Below are positions 35,822 through 43,400 of a stretch of 64,000 nt of DNA, piece by piece. Every line of letters begins with the position of its first letter. Position 1 is the first letter of the stretch. Below the pieces are notes generated by a model. The model was not told the origin of the DNA, did not search any database, and saw only the letters and a list, made by a program, of their open reading frames with translations. Position numbers and translations under genes: made by a program. Source of the DNA: Streptomyces collinus (GTDB taxonomy: Bacteria; Actinomycetota; Actinomycetes; Streptomycetales; Streptomycetaceae); the NCBI RefSeq assembly GCF_031348265.1, contig NZ_CP133771.1, positions 3,906,001-3,970,000 of the forward strand, in the 5' to 3' direction.

Positions 35822-36463
35822 TCAGGCAGCAGCCGCCTCGACGATCAGGGCGAATTGAGGTCGGGACTCCATGTTCCGCAGTTCAGGGTCATCGCTCTGG
35901 CCGGGCGCGTAACGCCGGACGGCGGAGAACCCGGCTGACCGGAGCTCCGCCTCCACCGCCTCGAAGTCCCAGAGGAACCCGGCGTGATGGCCGCAGTCCT
36001 GGAAGGTCATGCGCAGCAGATCAACCGGATGCTCGGCCTGGTACCCCCTCCGCCGGCACTCCTCCATCTCCCGTCGTGTCTCGTCGTCCCGTGCCAGGTA
36101 CAGCCGCACAGCGTGTTCGACATCGGGTGTCGACAGCCGGATGCGCCCACCAGGTGCCAGAACGCGACGGGCTTCACGGAACATGCGGCGGGCAGGCTCA
36201 AGGCGGATGTGCTCGATCATGTTGTCGGAGTAGATGTGACTCGCCGAGCCGGAGCGGACGGGCCACGGCCCAGTGGCATCCAGATAGGACCGCGTGTGCC
36301 AGCAGACATCGGTGCAGATCCAGCCGGGCCGACGGCTCCGGAAGCTCCCCACCTCGATCTTGAGGGGAGTTCCTGACCTGGCGGCATACGCGAACCGGGC
36401 CTTGGCGACAGGGCGGTTGACGGCGCCGATGACCGACTTGGCAACGCTTTTCGCAACGGACAC
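35822..36463 (-). CDS. Class I SAM-dependent methyltransferase inside the repeat-flanked segment
   Basis: The protein of about 213 residues has LKIEVGSFRSRRPGWICTDV, ASHIYSDNMIEHIRLEPARRM, VLAPGGRIRLSTPDVEHAV (post-motif III loop) and FLWDFEAVEAELRSAGF, typical of Methyltransf_11-like sugar-locus enzymes. GTG 36463 lies 7 bases after TAGCGT, a leaderless arrangement. An ATG 20 codons upstream is the alternative. The whole gene lies between two 69-bp direct repeats, so it appears to have been added to the operon. Confidence 0.75.
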   Translation of the reverse strand: MSVAKSVAKSVIGAVNRPVAKARFAYAARSGTPLKIEVGSFRSRRPGWICTDVCWHTRSYLDATGPWPVRSGSASHIYSDNMIEHIRLEPARRMFREARRVLAPGGRIRLSTPDVEHAVRLYLARDDETRREMEECRRRGYQAEHPVDLLRMTFQDCGHHAGFLWDFEAVEAELRSAGFSAVRRYAPGQSDDPELRNMESRPQFALIVEAAAA

Positions 36464-36633
36464 GCGAGCGACGCTACGACGCTGCCGGGGGACGGCCCAG
36501 GTGCCACACCCGGCATACGGCATGCATCACCCGCCCGGTCGTCCCGCATGCAGCCTGTCGGTATTCGTCCAGCTCATCGAGGCCGGCGCTCGCCCGGTGC
36601 CCGGTCGCGGCGCGAGCCGGTGAGCACTGCAAG

Positions 36634-36702
36634 GTTCACAGTCCACTCCCTCGTGTCGTGTCGCTGTCCGACTTCACCACCACCGCGACCATCATGTTGC
36701 CG
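36634..36702. repeat. 69-bp direct repeat, copy 2
   Basis: This copy coincides with the true 3' end of the methyltransferase gene 36636-37427. Beyond it, the GTG that would start the next gene leads into an unrelated 21-codon frame, so the ancestral junction is broken here. Confidence 0.97.
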
Positions 36703-37427
36703 AGCCGGTTCACCGGACGCAGCGCTTGGTAAACGGCCTTGGCCGCTGCCAGGCGCCAACGCTCCGGGAAGCGGCCCGCCACCTTGCCGACGGCGAGGTT
36801 GTGGTCCCACAGCCTGCGAAGCAGCACAACGGCCTGCGGGCAGAGGAGATAGCTTCGGGTGGCCTGGTTCACGAGCGACCGATTCCACCTGAAGACGTAG
36901 TTGACGAATTCTCCTTGCCGCTCCCACTCGGTGCCGATGAGTCTTCCCACCAGACCGTCGTGCGGCTCGATCACGATGACGGCCTTCCGGGCCACCCGTA
37001 GCATCTCCGTGAAACCCAGGACCGGCCGCGGCAAGTGGTGCAGACCGTCCTGGACCAGTACCAGGTCGTAACTGGCGTCGGGGATCTCGGCCATGTTCTC
37101 CGCGTTCAGAGGCATGGTCCGAATTGCGGGTTCCAGGCTGCGGCAGACTTCGAGTGCCTCTTCGGACAGATCACTGACGGTGACGTCGGTGAATCCGCAG
37201 CGGCTGAGGAACACACCTTCTCCGCCCACACCGCCGCACACGACCAGGACGCTCTGTCCTGCCGCAGGGAGAAGTCCCCGCACGCGCAGCATGTTCAGAG
37301 CGGTCCGCAAGCGCCGGTCGCGCAGAAATCGGGTCAGCGGATCGCTGGTGACGTGGAAAGACCAGTCGTCCCGGTTGCTGCAGATCTCCGCAGTCGCGGA
37401 ACGCTGCATGTCAACTCCGCTTGTCAC
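36636..37427 (-). CDS. Class I SAM-dependent methyltransferase
   Basis: The 263-residue protein starts at GTG after GGAGGAG. It shows SVLVVCGGVGGEGVFLSRCGF (motif I variant), VTVSDLSEEALEVCRSLEP, MPLNAENMAEIPDASYDLVLVQDGLHHL and KAVIVIEPHDGLVGRLIG. The C-terminal LGNMMVAVVVKSDSDTTRG lies in the 69-bp repeat. It probably methylates a sugar or carries out a related SAM-dependent step in polysaccharide assembly. It is followed by the repeat-flanked segment rather than directly by the gene with which its stop was once coupled. Confidence 0.85.
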   Translation of the reverse strand: MTSGVDMQRSATAEICSNRDDWSFHVTSDPLTRFLRDRRLRTALNMLRVRGLLPAAGQSVLVVCGGVGGEGVFLSRCGFTDVTVSDLSEEALEVCRSLEPAIRTMPLNAENMAEIPDASYDLVLVQDGLHHLPRPVLGFTEMLRVARKAVIVIEPHDGLVGRLIGTEWERQGEFVNYVFRWNRSLVNQATRSYLLCPQAVVLLRRLWDHNLAVGKVAGRFPERWRLAAAKAVYQALRPVNRLGNMMVAVVVKSDSDTTRGSGL

Positions 37428-37569
37428 GGTTTCTCCTCCACAACGCGTGGTCACCCACGCCGCATCAGTTCGTCACAGCTGTGTGCAAGGAATCCGTCGC
37501 ACGCGCCGCATGGACATGAGGTCGCCGCTGCCGGCCTCGGCACTCGGATCTCCCCGGCTCGCTCCGGAA

Positions 37570-38442
37570 CTACCTCACAAGGCCCCGCTCTCCACCGCGC
37601 ATTCGGAGGAGAGCCGCACCGGCGAGGAGCCGCGCGTAGGGCGAGAGCCAGTACACCGGCCACACGGGACCGGCGTGCCGGCGCGTGAACCGCAACCAAC
37701 TGCCCGGGGGAAGGCCCTTGGGGGTGCACGCCAGACGCAGCCTCTGCCGGACGGGCAGTGCGGGGTCGGTCCAGCTCCCGGCCGTGGGGTTGCGCGCACA
37801 GGTACCCAGCGTTCCGGCGGCGATCCAGATGGCGCATCCGAGGCGACCGGCGCGCAGGCCGTAGTCGAAGTCGGCCAGCCCGTGGCTGAAGCGCGCGTCG
37901 ATCTGCCCGACGCGTTGGACCACGCGACGGGGAATCAGCACCAGGTTCCCGTTCATGGTCTCGGCCCGAACCGGTCTTTGCGACGGGGTGACCGTGGTGA
38001 ACTGGACGGGGCGCAGACGACTGCGCCGTTGAACACCTGAGTACGTCACCTCGCCGGAGTGCGGATCCCTCAGAGCGCCCACGACGATCAGGTCGCCCTT
38101 GTCCGAACCGGAGAACGACCCGTGGGTGCGGAGCAAGTCCGACAGCGCTCCGGGGTCCAAGGTCACGTCGTCGTTGAGCCAGAGGAGGAAGTCGTACTCG
38201 CCCGCGGCCGACGCCGCGAGTGCCATGGCCTTCGCCCAGAACAGCCTGCCGTTGCCCTGAAGCACATGGATGCCGGGCCATACCTCGCGGGCGGCGCGTG
38301 CGGTGTCGTCGGTACTGCCGTCGTCGGTGAGCACGACACGCACGGATACCCCGGGCCCGTCCTGCCCGATCAGCGACCGAAGGCACCGGATTGTGCTCTC
38401 GCGACGGTTGTGACAGGCCATCAGCACCACGACCCGCGTCAT
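37570..38442 (-). CDS. Glycosyltransferase family 2
   Basis: The 290-residue protein has the GT2 nucleotide-binding start RVVVLMACHNRRESTIRCLRSL, VVLTDDGSTDDTA, the metal-binding LLWLNDDVTLDPGAL, and FSHGLADFDYGLRAGRLGC (acceptor/ED-like region). It resembles rhamnosyl- or similar transferases of capsule loci. ATG 38442 was chosen. A GTG at 38493 overlaps the stop of the preceding gene by 4 bp and would add 17 residues. Confidence 0.87.
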   Translation of the reverse strand: MTRVVVLMACHNRRESTIRCLRSLIGQDGPGVSVRVVLTDDGSTDDTARAAREVWPGIHVLQGNGRLFWAKAMALAASAAGEYDFLLWLNDDVTLDPGALSDLLRTHGSFSGSDKGDLIVVGALRDPHSGEVTYSGVQRRSRLRPVQFTTVTPSQRPVRAETMNGNLVLIPRRVVQRVGQIDARFSHGLADFDYGLRAGRLGCAIWIAAGTLGTCARNPTAGSWTDPALPVRQRLRLACTPKGLPPGSWLRFTRRHAGPVWPVYWLSPYARLLAGAALLRMRGGERGLVR

Positions 38443-38489
38443 CGGTGCCGTCGACCACCCCGGGGCGGCCTTCTCTCCTGCTCCTCGGC

Positions 38490-39245
38490 TCACCGCTCGG
38501 GCACTACGAGAGCTTCGGCGCGGCGCACCTCGGGAAGCTGGGACACCTGCTGTGCCACGCCCGGGGCGGCCAGCACCACGCAACCGCGGCGGCGCCCGCT
38601 CTCCATGCCGGACGGGCAGTTCGGCCAGAACGTGTCGTAGGGCTCGACGGTCTCCCCCAGATAGTCCATCGACAGCTGCAGGTCACCGTAGGTGTCGAAT
38701 GCGTAGCCGGCGTCGTCGGGCACCTTGAAGTCGTCGATGACGATGACCGAGTCTGTCCACGCCTTCGTGATGATGTCGACTTCCTCCCGGAGGGGGAGGT
38801 CCTTTTCCCAGTGGGCGTCCAGGTAGAACAGGACCCGCGAGCAGGGAAACCGGGCGTCGTCGCGCAGCGTCCGCAGAGCGTCCCTGGAATCCTCGTTGAG
38901 CACCCGGACGTCTGGATTTCTGCGGAAACGCCTCTCGGCGCGGCGTGCGAATCCGCGATTCTTTTCGACGGTGAACACGGGAGCACCGGACAGGTGCCAC
39001 AGGAACTGCGTCGATCCCCCGCAGTAGGTACCGGATTCGAAGATCGCCTGAGGCTGGAGTTCGCGGACCAGGGAGCGGAACAGGTTCTGACGGAAACGCT
39101 GCCCGTTGAGGACGGCGGGCCATGGCCCGTAGAGCCATGGCCGCATGGTGCGGATGGGCTTGGTGATCGTGCGCCGGAGCCGAACGGGCAGGACATCGTA
39201 TGCACGCCCATTGGTCCGGCTGCCCGTCGTCCTAGGAACCGTCAT
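38490..39245 (-). CDS. Class I methyltransferase-like protein (Methyltransf_24 type), copy B
   Basis: The 251-residue protein has IFESGTYCGGSTQFLWHLSG, LFYLDAHWEKDLPLREEVDII and VIVIDDFKVPDDAGYAFD, the same order of motifs and spacing as the protein at 35007-35735, so the two are paralogs in one operon. The reaction is not known. A methyltransferase or CmcI-like role is likely. It sits between the GT4 gene (58 bp upstream) and the GT2 gene. Confidence 0.78.
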   Translation of the reverse strand: MTVPRTTGSRTNGRAYDVLPVRLRRTITKPIRTMRPWLYGPWPAVLNGQRFRQNLFRSLVRELQPQAIFESGTYCGGSTQFLWHLSGAPVFTVEKNRGFARRAERRFRRNPDVRVLNEDSRDALRTLRDDARFPCSRVLFYLDAHWEKDLPLREEVDIITKAWTDSVIVIDDFKVPDDAGYAFDTYGDLQLSMDYLGETVEPYDTFWPNCPSGMESGRRRGCVVLAAPGVAQQVSQLPEVRRAEALVVPER

Positions 39246-39303
39246 TTAACTGACACCCTTCATGGAATGGGCTCGCCGGTCTGATGCAATTTCTCAAGTC
39301 GGC

Positions 39304-40506
39304 TCACGGCCTTGTTCCGAGCATATGCAGCAAACCGTCGCAGAAGCGCTCTGCCATGCCGTCCGCCGTGTAGTCGGCAGCGTCCTTGCGGCACGCTTCA
39401 CGGAGGGATTCCAGGCGGGAGCGGTCGCTCAGCACTTGCTGCACCGCCCTCGCATAGGCCTCCGGATCGTCTCGGCTGACCACAGCGTTTCGTCCGTGCT
39501 CCAGATATTCGAACTCGGGCGCGTGCCAGGGCCAGTCGGTGGTGACGATGGGGGTCCGGAGGGCGAACGAGTCCACCGCGCACAGTCCCACCCGCCCCGG
39601 CATCAGCATGACGTCCGACACCGCTCCGAGTAGCGCGACGTCCTGTCCGGCGCGGTGCCCGAGAGCCAGCACCGGGCTGTCCGGGGCGAGGGCCGCGGCT
39701 TCCACCAGGGGCCGGTCGACACCGTCTCCGGCCACCAGCAACTTGAAGCCCGGCAGGCCGGCCGCGAGACGTCGCGCGCATTGGAGCAGGAACGGGATCC
39801 GCTTCGGGGCATCAAGTCCCCCTACGTACAGGGCCGTTCGTCCCGGCCTGAGATGGTGGTGCTCGCGCAGCGCGGCGGCGGCGGCGTGTTCGGGTGTGCC
39901 CTGGATGTCCGCACGCTCACGCGCGACGGCCAGCTCCGTGGTGTCCACGGAGTTGCGCAGGACGGTGATCCTGTCCCGGGGGAATCCCCGCGAGGCCACA
40001 TGTGAGGCTCCGCCCTGGGTGTAGGCGAAGAACCAGGCGGCCTGCCGTGTGAGGGCGTCCTTGGCAGCTTCCTGGAACCGGCTCGTCTTCTTGGTGTAGG
40101 TGCGGCCGTGGCCCCAGAACGCGACGCGTGGAGAGCGCCCAGCCGGCCGCCGCGTCATCTGCCGCAGCAACAGCGGATAGGCCTCCAGGTTCCGCAATGC
40201 CTGCTCCAGCACCACCGCGTCGGCGGAAGCGGCCCGGTCCGCCACCTGACGCCAGAGGAGGGACCGTCCGCCCGGCGCGGGGAGCCGTCGCGAGGGGACC
40301 TGTACCGCGCAATCGCAGGGAGCGGCGTCGCGTCGGGCAGCCTGCTGCGGTGGTACGAGCCCGTACAGCACCTCCAGGGCGACACCGTTGGAGTTCAGCC
40401 GGTCCTGCAGGTGATTGAAGAACGACGTCCGATAGCCGGGGACGTAGGGCTGTACCACGACGACGCGCCGCCGGGTCTCTCGGTGTCCCACCGGAGTGAT
40501 CGTCAT
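39304..40506 (-). CDS. Glycosyltransferase family 4
   Basis: The 400-residue protein has two Rossmann halves: VVVVQPYVPGYRTSFFNHL at the start, VAFWGHGRTYTKKTSR, then TALYVGGLDAPKRIPFLLQCA, FKLLVAGDGVDRPLVE, LLGAVSDVMLMPGRVGLCAVDSFALRTPIVTTD (donor-site E/D region) and EYLEHGRNAVV. These are GT4 (GT-B) features. Its ATG overlaps the stop of the CpsF-type gene by 4 bp, so it is co-translated. Sugar specificity is not predictable. Confidence 0.88.
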   Translation of the reverse strand: MTITPVGHRETRRRVVVVQPYVPGYRTSFFNHLQDRLNSNGVALEVLYGLVPPQQAARRDAAPCDCAVQVPSRRLPAPGGRSLLWRQVADRAASADAVVLEQALRNLEAYPLLLRQMTRRPAGRSPRVAFWGHGRTYTKKTSRFQEAAKDALTRQAAWFFAYTQGGASHVASRGFPRDRITVLRNSVDTTELAVARERADIQGTPEHAAAAALREHHHLRPGRTALYVGGLDAPKRIPFLLQCARRLAAGLPGFKLLVAGDGVDRPLVEAAALAPDSPVLALGHRAGQDVALLGAVSDVMLMPGRVGLCAVDSFALRTPIVTTDWPWHAPEFEYLEHGRNAVVSRDDPEAYARAVQQVLSDRSRLESLREACRKDAADYTADGMAERFCDGLLHMLGTRP

Positions 40507-41444
40507 GGCCGCCCTTCAGGGATCCGGACCGGGACCTCCCGGCGGCGGCGGACGAGTCCGCCCGTGTTCAGGCGGTCTCCGGCCACCGCACCGCTGTCCG
40601 TTCGCACCGGGCGGGACGCCTGGCGCACCACACCGTGGACGAAGCGCGCGTTGCCGAACAGGTACCGGCGCCACAGGCGGCGTGGTTCACAGCCGAGCCG
40701 GAACAGCCATTCCAGCCCGTTGTGCTGCATCCAGTGCGGTGCCTGCGGCTTGTTGCCGGCGACGAAGTCGAAGGCCGCGCCCACGGCCACGGCCACCACG
40801 GGCAGGGCGTCGCACAGTTCGGCGGCCCAGCGGTCCTGCTTCGGCGTGCCGAGTCCGACCCAGACGATGTCCGCCGCGGCGGAACGGATCCGCTCCAGCT
40901 GCTGGCGCCGTTCGTGGACGTGCAGGGGCCGGAAGGGCGGGGAGCAGGTACCCACGATCCGCGCCCCGGGATGGCGCCGCCGCAGCTCCCGGTGGAGTGC
41001 GTCGAGCACCTGGGGCGTGGAGCCGAGAAGGTAGTGGTTCACTTCCGTGTGCTCGGTCAGGGCGAAGACGTCCGTGAGGAGGTCGGGACCGTACACACGT
41101 GTGCTCGGCAGTGCGGCGGTGGGGTGGAGCAGGCGGTTGGCCCATACGACCGGCTGCCCGTCGGGCAGGTTCAGGGAGGCCGAACGGAGGATGGCGCGCA
41201 GCTCGGCGTCCCGGTCGGCCAGGGCGAGCGTGTAGGCGTTGGTCAGGTGTACGTCACTGCCGCGCCGGCTGCCGGAGGCGCCGGGTTCGTCGGTGGGTTC
41301 CTGCCGTGCCTCGCGCATCAGCCCGGCCAGGTGCACGACATGGCGGGCCGCGCTGTCGCGGGTGTGCGCGGTGATGGGCACGCCGAGGCACTCGACCACG
41401 GGAGCGGCCACCGGCTTCGTGCGGCTGCTCGCAGGGGCGGTCAT
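40503..41444 (-). CDS. WecG/TagA/CpsF family glycosyltransferase (GT26)
   Basis: The 313-residue protein has HLTNAYTLALADRDAELRAIL, LNLPDGQPVVWANRLL (catalytic Asp region), RVYGPDLL, VGLGTPKQDRWAAEL and GLEWLFRLGCEPRRLWRRYL, the WecG/TagA/CpsF signature. These enzymes add the second sugar to an undecaprenyl-linked acceptor. ATG overlaps the upstream decarboxylase stop (ATGA), and its own stop overlaps the GT4 start. The Gly/Glu-rich 170s region is an insertion. Confidence 0.93.
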   Translation of the reverse strand: MTAPASSRTKPVAAPVVECLGVPITAHTRDSAARHVVHLAGLMREARQEPTDEPGASGSRRGSDVHLTNAYTLALADRDAELRAILRSASLNLPDGQPVVWANRLLHPTAALPSTRVYGPDLLTDVFALTEHTEVNHYLLGSTPQVLDALHRELRRRHPGARIVGTCSPPFRPLHVHERRQQLERIRSAAADIVWVGLGTPKQDRWAAELCDALPVVAVAVGAAFDFVAGNKPQAPHWMQHNGLEWLFRLGCEPRRLWRRYLFGNARFVHGVVRQASRPVRTDSGAVAGDRLNTGGLVRRRREVPVRIPEGRP

Positions 41445-42439
41445 GAGGCGGCGGCGGAGCTCGGCGTGATTCCGGCGGGCCGCTGGACGCTCTCGGCGTG
41501 CTCCCCGGCGGACAGACGCCGGCGGAAGTACGTGACGGTGTCGCACAGGCCGCGTTCCACGGGAGTCGTGGGTTCCCAGTTCAGCAGCTCGCGGGCCAGG
41601 GTGATGTCCGGACGCCGCCGCTCGGGGTCGTCCTGGGGACGCGGGATGAGCGTGATCTCGGAGCGGGTCCGGGTGATTTTGCCGATCCACTGGGCCAGTT
41701 CCAGCATGGAGACCTCGTGGGGATTGCCCAGGTTGACGGGTCCGCCGTGGTCGCAGGCGAGCATGCGCAGCAGGCCGTCGACCACGTCGTCGACGTAACA
41801 CAGGGACCTGGTCTGGTTGCCGTCGCCGGTGACCGTGATCGGCTCCCCGCTCAGCGCCTGGCGGATGAAGGTGGGGATCGCCCGCCCGTCGTCCGGGCGC
41901 ATCCGCGGCCCGAAGGTGTTGAAGATGCGCACGATCTTGGCGTCCACACCGCGGCTCCTGCGGTACGCCGTCGTCAGTGCCTCACCGAAGCGCTTCGCCT
42001 CGTCGTACACCGAGCGCGGGCCCACCGGGTTCACGTGCCCCCAGTAGCTCTCCGGCTGAGGATGGACCAGCGGGTCGCCGTACGACTCGGAGGTGGAGGT
42101 CAGCAGGAAGCGGGCGCCCTTGGCGGCGGCCAGATCCAGGGCGTGCCAGGTGCCGGCCGAGCCCACCCGGAGCGTCTCCAGGGGCAGTCTCAGATAGTCC
42201 ACGGGCGACGCCGGTGACGCCATGTGAAGGACGGCGTCCACCGGCCCCGGCTCGTCCAGGCCCTCGGTGATGTCCCGGTGGCGGAACTGGAAGCGCCGGT
42301 CACCCGTGAGGTGCTCGATGTTCTCGGGGCTGGACGTCAGGAAGTTGTCCACGCAGACGACTTCGTGGTCCGCCTGAAGTAGCCGTTCACACACATGGGA
42401 GCCGAGGAACCCGGCCCCACCCGTAACTACCGCACGCAT
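41441..42439 (-). CDS. UDP-glucuronate decarboxylase (UDP-xylose synthase)
   Basis: The 332-residue SDR protein has AVVTGGAGFLGSHVCERLL, VDNFLTSSPENIEHL, TSTSESYGDPLVHPQPESYW, GPRSVYDEAKRFGEAL (YxxxK) and IVRIFNTFGPRMRPDDGRA. These are the UXS motifs for conversion of UDP-glucuronate to UDP-xylose; the related ArnA-type 4-keto enzymes differ. ATG with AGAGGA upstream. It is the first gene of the long minus-strand operon, facing a divergent promoter region. Confidence 0.9.
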   Translation of the reverse strand: MRAVVTGGAGFLGSHVCERLLQADHEVVCVDNFLTSSPENIEHLTGDRRFQFRHRDITEGLDEPGPVDAVLHMASPASPVDYLRLPLETLRVGSAGTWHALDLAAAKGARFLLTSTSESYGDPLVHPQPESYWGHVNPVGPRSVYDEAKRFGEALTTAYRRSRGVDAKIVRIFNTFGPRMRPDDGRAIPTFIRQALSGEPITVTGDGNQTRSLCYVDDVVDGLLRMLACDHGGPVNLGNPHEVSMLELAQWIGKITRTRSEITLIPRPQDDPERRRPDITLARELLNWEPTTPVERGLCDTVTYFRRRLSAGEHAESVQRPAGITPSSAAAS

Positions 42440-42524
42440 GCAGGTCCTCTCGGCCGCCCCGCCCAGGCCGGTGGCGAGGGCGAGCCTCGGTGTCATTGCC
42501 GAGGCGTAGATCAATGTCGTGTTT

Positions 42525-42545
42525 CTATTCCTTAGTCAGGAATAG
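42525..42545. promoter_or_regulatory. Inverted repeat in divergent polysaccharide promoter
   Basis: CTATTCC and GGAATAG form a perfect 7-bp inverted repeat around TTAGTCA in the only A/T-rich part of the 192-bp gap between the two arms of the polysaccharide locus. It could be an operator or a short attenuator. Confidence 0.5.
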
Positions 42546-42631
42546 TCCGATTGAGATGTCCTGCGGGCCACAATGCGTCCGAACAAGGACACCTTTCACC
42601 CGTTCTGCCGCAGAAGACGAAGGGATGCGCG

Positions 42632-43291
42632 ATGCCGGTATCCGCTGCGAAGACGGCTCCTCGCCGGCCGGCTCCCTGGGGACGGGCGCACGGGGGAGTC
42701 CGGGCCGCCAAGCGGTTCATCGACTGCGCGGGGGCCGCCGTCCTGCTCCTGTTCGTGGCGCCGGTGCTGATCGCCGCCGCCGTCGCGGTGAAGCTCGACA
42801 GTCCGGGCCCGCTGCTGTTCCGCCAGCGTCGCACCGGCTGGCGGGGCAAGGAGTTCCACGTCCTGAAGTTGAGGACGATGCACATCGGTTCGGAGCGGTT
42901 GCGCGTCGCCATGGAGGAGTCCAACGAGGCCGACGGACACCTCTTCAAGATCCGCGAGGACCCGCGGGTGACCAGGGCCGGGCGCTGGTTGCGGCGTTAC
43001 TCCCTGGACGAGCTGCCGCAGTTGGTCAATGTGCTGCGGGGGCAGATGTCCCTGGTCGGGCCCCGTCCGCTCCCGGTCGCGGACTCGGCGTTCACCGGGG
43101 AGGCCCGGCGCCGCCTGCTGGTCCGCCCCGGGATCACCGGACTCTGGCAGGTGAGCGGAAGGTCCGACCTCGCCTGGGAGGACGCCCTGCGGCTGGATCT
43201 CGAGTACGTCGACACCTGGTCGATCAAGCTGGACCTGGCGATCCTCTGCCGGACCCTCCCCGCCGTGCTGCGCGGTGACGGCGCCTACTGA
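42632..43291 (+). CDS. Undecaprenyl-phosphate sugar phosphotransferase (WcaJ/WbaP-type)
   Basis: The 219-residue protein has one N-terminal hydrophobic segment (VLLLFVAPVLIAAAVAV), then the PGT core: KLDSPGPLLFRQRRTGWRGKEF, LKLRTM, DPRVTRAGRWLRRYSLDELPQL, NVLRGQMSLVGPRPL and RPGITGLWQVSGRSD. It is the monotopic phosphoglycosyl transferase that starts repeat-unit synthesis by moving a sugar phosphate from a nucleotide sugar to the lipid carrier. ATG with AGGGA upstream. First gene of the plus-strand arm. Confidence 0.95.
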   Translation: MPVSAAKTAPRRPAPWGRAHGGVRAAKRFIDCAGAAVLLLFVAPVLIAAAVAVKLDSPGPLLFRQRRTGWRGKEFHVLKLRTMHIGSERLRVAMEESNEADGHLFKIREDPRVTRAGRWLRRYSLDELPQLVNVLRGQMSLVGPRPLPVADSAFTGEARRRLLVRPGITGLWQVSGRSDLAWEDALRLDLEYVDTWSIKLDLAILCRTLPAVLRGDGAY

Positions 43292-43400
43292 GCCGGCTCC
43301 CGCGCGCCGCGGAGGGTTCGCCTCCACACCCGGGCGCCCCCAGGGCGTTGCGGGAGCCCACGGGCCCCAGCCAACGAGATCAGCCAGGGAGTGAGACCAG

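Noticed and set aside
35730..36702. Insertion sequence or integron cassette
   Set aside because: No transposase or integrase, no terminal inverted repeats; the repeat copies match operon coding sequence rather than a target-site duplication of typical length.
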